Of a DNA stretch of 64,000 bases, positions 60,595-64,000 are shown one piece after another; position 1 is the stretch's first letter, and each line of letters opens with the position of its first letter. A model generated the notes under the pieces. That model searched no databases. It worked only from the letters and a program-made list of their open reading frames with translations, and was not told the origin of the DNA. The translations under genes were made by a program, and so were the position numbers. Source of the stretch: Taibaiella sp041660405. GTDB lineage: Bacteria > Bacteroidota > Bacteroidia > Chitinophagales > Chitinophagaceae. The DNA lies in assembly GCA_041660405.1 (NCBI GenBank), contig JBAZWL010000001.1:251035-315034 (forward strand). The letters run 5' to 3'.

Positions 60595-61623
60595 ATGGAA
60601 TCGTTGAAGGCGCGCATAGAAGCGTTAACACAGGAAATTAAAAATATTATACCAGCTACAAAAGACGAGCTGGAGGCTTACAGAATTAAATTTCTGGGTA
60701 CCAAAGGCATTGTAAAAGATGTGTTTGGTGGCATGAAGGACGTGCCGGTTGCCGACAAAAAGGAAGCGGGACAGGTACTTAATGCTTTCAAGCAATTTGC
60801 CGAAGCACACTACGAAAGCTTCAGTCATTTGCAACAGAATAATTCCAAAGGAGCAAAATTTGAAGATTTATCCCTTCCCGGTACTGACATTGGTTTAGGT
60901 ACCAGGCATCCGCTGCGTATTGTCGAAAATAAGATTGTTGAAATATTTGAACGCCTGGGTTTTGGCGTAGCCGAAGGCCCTGAAATAGAAGATGACTGGC
61001 ATAACTTTACGTCGCTCAATATGCCGGAAGATCATACTGCGCGCGACATGCAGGATACTTTCTATGTAGCACAAAACCCTGATTGGCTTTTGCGTACGCA
61101 TACCTCATCGGTTCAGGCTCGTGTATTGGAAGAAGGCAAATTACCGGTAAGGGTTATTTGCCCCGGCCGTGTATATCGCAATGAAACCATAAGTGCCAGA
61201 GCGCATTGCTTTTTCCATCAATGTGAAGGCCTTTATATTGACGAACATGTTTCCTTCGCTGATCTGAAGCAAACACTTTATTCGTTTGTAACCGAGATGT
61301 TTGGTGAAGGCACGAAGGTACGTTTCCGTCCTTCTTACTTCCCGTTTACAGAGCCTAGTGCCGAAATGGATATTAGCTGTACAGTATGCGGTGGTAGTGG
61401 TTGCAGCCTGTGTAAACATACCGGCTGGGTAGAAATTCTGGGTTGTGGTATGGTTCACCCTGATCTGTTGCGCAACTTTAATATTGATCCTGAAAAGTAT
61501 AGCGGTTTTGCTTTTGGTATGGGTGTGGAGCGCATCACCCAGATCCGTTACCAGGTTAATGATCTTCGTTTATATTCACAAAACGATGTACGGTTTCTGA
61601 AGCAGTTTACCGTGCGAACTTAA
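60595..61623 (+). CDS. pheS: Phenylalanine-tRNA ligase subunit alpha
   Basis: A 342-residue alpha subunit. The N-terminal coiled coil (about 1-80) binds tRNA. Class II motif 2 region 'LLRTHTSSVQARVLEE ... ICPGRVYRNETISARAHCFFHQCEGLYIDEHVSFADLK' and motif 3 'FAFGMGVERITQIRY' are present; 'VRFRPSYFPFTEPSAEMDISC' follows. A zinc-like Cys cluster 'CTVCGGSGCSLCKHTGW' is visible. It needs the beta subunit PheT, which is not adjacent. It ends at a strong terminator. Confidence 0.96.
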   Translation: MESLKARIEALTQEIKNIIPATKDELEAYRIKFLGTKGIVKDVFGGMKDVPVADKKEAGQVLNAFKQFAEAHYESFSHLQQNNSKGAKFEDLSLPGTDIGLGTRHPLRIVENKIVEIFERLGFGVAEGPEIEDDWHNFTSLNMPEDHTARDMQDTFYVAQNPDWLLRTHTSSVQARVLEEGKLPVRVICPGRVYRNETISARAHCFFHQCEGLYIDEHVSFADLKQTLYSFVTEMFGEGTKVRFRPSYFPFTEPSAEMDISCTVCGGSGCSLCKHTGWVEILGCGMVHPDLLRNFNIDPEKYSGFAFGMGVERITQIRYQVNDLRLYSQNDVRFLKQFTVRT

Positions 61624-61631
61624 TTTATAGC

Positions 61632-61662
61632 AAGGGTCATTGAAATTATATCAATGACCCTT
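61632..61662 (+). terminator. Terminator after pheS
   Basis: 12-bp stem AAGGGTCATTGA / TCAATGACCCTT with a 7-nt loop and T-run. Confidence 0.85.
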
Positions 61663-61728
61663 ATTTTTACAGCCTGTTTCCAATTTTGATCGTTGTCCGT
61701 AACCGGCCATAAAACTCATTCTTCTTTC

Positions 61729-62700
61729 TTGATACTTGTTACAGGTGCCAGCGGTTTTTTAGGCCAGCATTTACTGGAAGCATTGGCACAACAGCCTTTG
61801 CCGGTGATAGGCTTGTACAACAGCCGCAAGCCTGATGTTCACTATCCCAATCTTTCCTGGAAACGATGTGACCTGCTCGATATTTTTGCTGTAGAAGAAA
61901 CCATGCGTGATGTCACCTTTGTTTATCATTGTGCAGCCATAGTATCTTTCGACTCCCGGTTAAGAAATAAAATAATACAGAAAAATGTAGCCGCAACAGC
62001 CAATGTAGTGAACGCTGCGCTGGAAGCCGGTGTACAAAAATTAATACACGTAAGCTCTGTAGCCGCATTGGGCCGTACACCTATTCAAAGTATTGAGAGC
62101 AGTATCAGTGAAGAAACACATTGGGAAGAGAGCAAGGCAAATTCTGCGTATGCAGAAAGTAAGTTTCAATCTGAAATGGAAGTGTGGCGTGCCATGGCCG
62201 AAGGGTTGAGTGCAGCTATTGTAAATCCCGGCATCATTCTTGGCGAAGGAGATTGGACAAAAGGATCTGCAAAACTGATGCAGATTGTGTATGATGAATT
62301 TCCCTGGTTTACTGAAGGCATAAATTCATGGGTAGATGTGAAAGATGTAGTAACGGCCCTGGTATTGCTTATGAATAGTGAGATTTCGGAAGAAAGATAT
62401 ATCATCAGCGGTGGAAACTTTTCTTATAAAGAAGTATTTACCCTGATGGCGGAAGCACTTCATCGCCGCCCGCCTTTTAAACAGGCCAGCCCTTTGATTA
62501 CGGAAATCGTATGGCGAGCCGAAGTATTTAAAAGCCGTATTGCCGGCAAGGAAACTACGATAACCAGGGAATCTGCACGTACGGCTCAATCCAAGCATTA
62601 TTACAACAACGAAAAGTTTCTCGCGCAATTCCCTCAATTTACTTATCACAAATTGGAGCATACGGTGAAACGTATGGCAGATGCCTTCCTGAAGAGATAG
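61729..62700 (+). CDS. NAD-dependent epimerase/dehydratase family protein
   Basis: An extended SDR enzyme. Starting at TTG 61729 gives 'ILVTGASGFLGQHLLEAL' right at the N-terminus, the usual place for the GxxGxxG motif; a TTG at 61693 would add 12 residues. Catalytic features: 'VYHCAAIVSF', Ser in 'IHVSSVAALG' and YxxxK in 'NSAYAESKFQSEMEVW'. 'PGIILGEGDW' is also typical of the flavanone reductase/DFR-like branch. It reduces or epimerises a small NAD(P)H substrate; which one is unknown. Confidence 0.87.
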   Translation: MILVTGASGFLGQHLLEALAQQPLPVIGLYNSRKPDVHYPNLSWKRCDLLDIFAVEETMRDVTFVYHCAAIVSFDSRLRNKIIQKNVAATANVVNAALEAGVQKLIHVSSVAALGRTPIQSIESSISEETHWEESKANSAYAESKFQSEMEVWRAMAEGLSAAIVNPGIILGEGDWTKGSAKLMQIVYDEFPWFTEGINSWVDVKDVVTALVLLMNSEISEERYIISGGNFSYKEVFTLMAEALHRRPPFKQASPLITEIVWRAEVFKSRIAGKETTITRESARTAQSKHYYNNEKFLAQFPQFTYHKLEHTVKRMADAFLKR

Positions 62701-62842
62701 TCACCTCGTTATACTCTGTGTATAATTACCCCTTAACGGGTTACTTCCGTTCCATGGAAGGCACGTAATTTTAATGTATAAGTACTTGCGTACTCTTTAA
62801 CACTAATTAGCATTAAAATAATTTTAACCCGTCTATATATTT

Positions 62843-62850
62843 TATATTTG
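62843..62850 (+). promoter_or_regulatory. -7 element of the M16 peptidase gene
   Basis: TATATTTG fits TAnnTTTG; 22 nt before the ATG at 62873. Confidence 0.5.
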
Positions 62851-62872
62851 CTCTTAATTAATCAATCTTAAT

Positions 62873-64000
62873 ATGCTTAGAAAATTCTTATCACAATTGG
62901 CCTTAGCGTGCTTCCTTACCGGAGCCACATTAAGTTCTTTGGTTGCCACGGCACAAGTTACCAAGGATGCCAAACTACCTGTAGATTCCAAAGTAACTAT
63001 GGGTAAGCTTCCTAACGGGCTTACATATTACATACGCCCTAACAATAAACCGGAAAAGAAAGTGGAACTGCGTCTCATTGTTAATGCAGGCTCCATTCTG
63101 GAAAATGATGACCAGCAAGGCCTTGCTCACTTCATGGAGCATATGAACTTTAACGGTACTACCAACTATCCCAAAAACAAACTGGTGGATTTCCTTCAAT
63201 CTATTGGTGTGGAATTTGGTGCTGACCTTAATGCTTATACCGGTTTCGACGAGACAGTATATATTCTACCCATTCCTACTGATAAACCAGGCAATCTGGA
63301 AAGTGGCTTCCAGGTAATTGGTGACTGGGCACACAATGCTAACCTCACTGTAGAGGATATTAATAGCGAACGAGGCGTTGTATTAGAAGAAAGCCGTGGC
63401 CGTAAAGGAGCTCAGGATAGAATGATGCAGAAATATTTGCCAAAGATTCTCGCCGGCTCACAATATGGAAAGCGTTTGCCTATAGGTAAAGATGAAATTC
63501 TTAAAACCTTTAAGCCGGAAACAATCCGGAGTTTTTATAAAGATTGGTACAGACCAAACCTGATGGCAGTAGCAGTGGTTGGAGATATTACCGTTCCCGA
63601 AGCAGAGGCTTTAATAAAAAAATATTTTGCCGGTATTAAAAATCCTGCAAATCCACGTGAGCGTAAGAACTTTGAAGTAAAGCCATTTGTGGGTACCACA
63701 GCAATGGTAATTACAGATAAGGAAGCTACAAATTATATGTTCCAGTTATTTTTCTCGGCACGTAAAGAGTCTAAAGAAGTAACAGTAAATGATTATAGAA
63801 GCAACATTATAAAAAATACATTTATCCAGATCCTGAATAAACGCTTTCAGGAGTTGACCCAATCTGCAACACCACCATTTGCAGCCGCTTACGGTTATGT
63901 GGGTAGTGTAGCGCCAAGAGGTTATGAGAACTTTACCCTGATTGCCATTCCAACTACTAATATCGAAACAGCTATTAATGCTGCAGTAGCAGAAGTAGTG
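62873..64000 (+). CDS. M16 family zinc peptidase, N-terminal part (partial)
   Basis: The open frame runs to the window end (376 codons seen). A signal peptide (MLRKFLSQLALACFLTG..., cut near 'VATAQ', residue 28) precedes an M16 peptidase with the inverted zinc motif HFMEH ('GLAHFMEHMNFNGTTNYP', about residue 85) and the distal Glu in 'ERGVVLEESRG'. It follows the pitrilysin/insulinase family, which degrades short peptides in the periplasm. The full protein is probably about 930 residues with a second inactive half, judging by family size. Confidence 0.92.
   Translation, partial: MLRKFLSQLALACFLTGATLSSLVATAQVTKDAKLPVDSKVTMGKLPNGLTYYIRPNNKPEKKVELRLIVNAGSILENDDQQGLAHFMEHMNFNGTTNYPKNKLVDFLQSIGVEFGADLNAYTGFDETVYILPIPTDKPGNLESGFQVIGDWAHNANLTVEDINSERGVVLEESRGRKGAQDRMMQKYLPKILAGSQYGKRLPIGKDEILKTFKPETIRSFYKDWYRPNLMAVAVVGDITVPEAEALIKKYFAGIKNPANPRERKNFEVKPFVGTTAMVITDKEATNYMFQLFFSARKESKEVTVNDYRSNIIKNTFIQILNKRFQELTQSATPPFAAAYGYVGSVAPRGYENFTLIAIPTTNIETAINAAVAEVV

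Noticed and set aside
62741..62768. Further palindrome with TTCCATGGAA centre
   Set aside because: Only the central ten bases and the outer TTAC/GTAA pair; the arms have several mismatches, so it is too weak to list as a repeat.

Overview
The window looks like a stretch of a Bacteroidota chromosome, most likely family Chitinophagaceae or a close relative. Evidence read from the sequence: several secreted proteins with type IX secretion (T9SS) C-terminal sorting domains, a PorP/SprF protein and a CHU_C (type B) sorting domain; -7 promoter elements of the TAnnTTTG type; almost no Shine-Dalgarno sequences; a Rho with a long disordered N-terminal part; SusD/SusC-free but lipoprotein-rich content; and the BlaI / M56-TonB regulator pair typical of this phylum. 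The family-level placement is inference.

Layout. 1-5.4 kb: end of a PHA synthase, an AT-rich noncoding stretch with DnaA-box-like 9-mers, a fused oligopeptide-type ABC ATPase, DoxX, and a TetR-controlled group (winged-helix protein, TetR, VOC protein), each preceded by the same palindromic operator. 5.4-11.5 kb: two surface/secreted proteins, an AraC-VOC pair, a lipoprotein, a two-gene cassette with a HEPN-like protein, and tRNA-Gly and tRNA-Leu. 11.5-18 kb: NlpC/P60 lipoprotein, polysaccharide deacetylase-like protein, DUF2891 protein and two tandem thioredoxin-domain paralogues. 18-28.4 kb: RlmD, DUF4342, M56-TonB sensor with BlaI repressor and three operator dyads, ComB, ExoIII, thioredoxin, J-domain protein and DnaE. 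28.7-41 kb: two T9SS-type secreted proteins, Rho, DsbA-like protein, SGNH hydrolase, an operon of a small membrane protein, YbeY and RluA, an acyltransferase, EF-Ts, a HmuY-like lipoprotein and a secreted nuclease-like protein. 41-50 kb: PorP/SprF, a RprY-like response regulator, an isolated TssC-type contractile-sheath protein, a lipoprotein, an outer-membrane barrel, LemA-HtpX and dihydroorotase. 50-64 kb: three large secreted proteins with a LuxR-type response regulator, RNase H, DEAD-box helicase, a GC-rich array of about eleven imperfect 22-bp repeats, an NYN/OST-HTH protein, DUF1801, PheS, an epimerase and the start of an M16 peptidase.

Most of the window is housekeeping and envelope biology. 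The most unusual items are: (1) the TssC-like sheath gene standing alone with its own promoter and no TssB or other T6SS genes; (2) the 22-bp repeat array at 58.3-58.6 kb, bounded by a 21-bp inverted repeat, between two divergent RNA-related genes; (3) a set of at least five loopless or 1-nt-loop palindromes of 32-56 bp scattered between genes; (4) a 156-bp inverted-repeat element that overlaps a gene end and supplies its last codons and stop; (5) two small regulons whose operators can be read directly (TetR and BlaI); and (6) -7 elements placed so close to start codons that leaderless mRNAs are likely. No phage, insertion sequence, CRISPR array or rRNA operon was seen.
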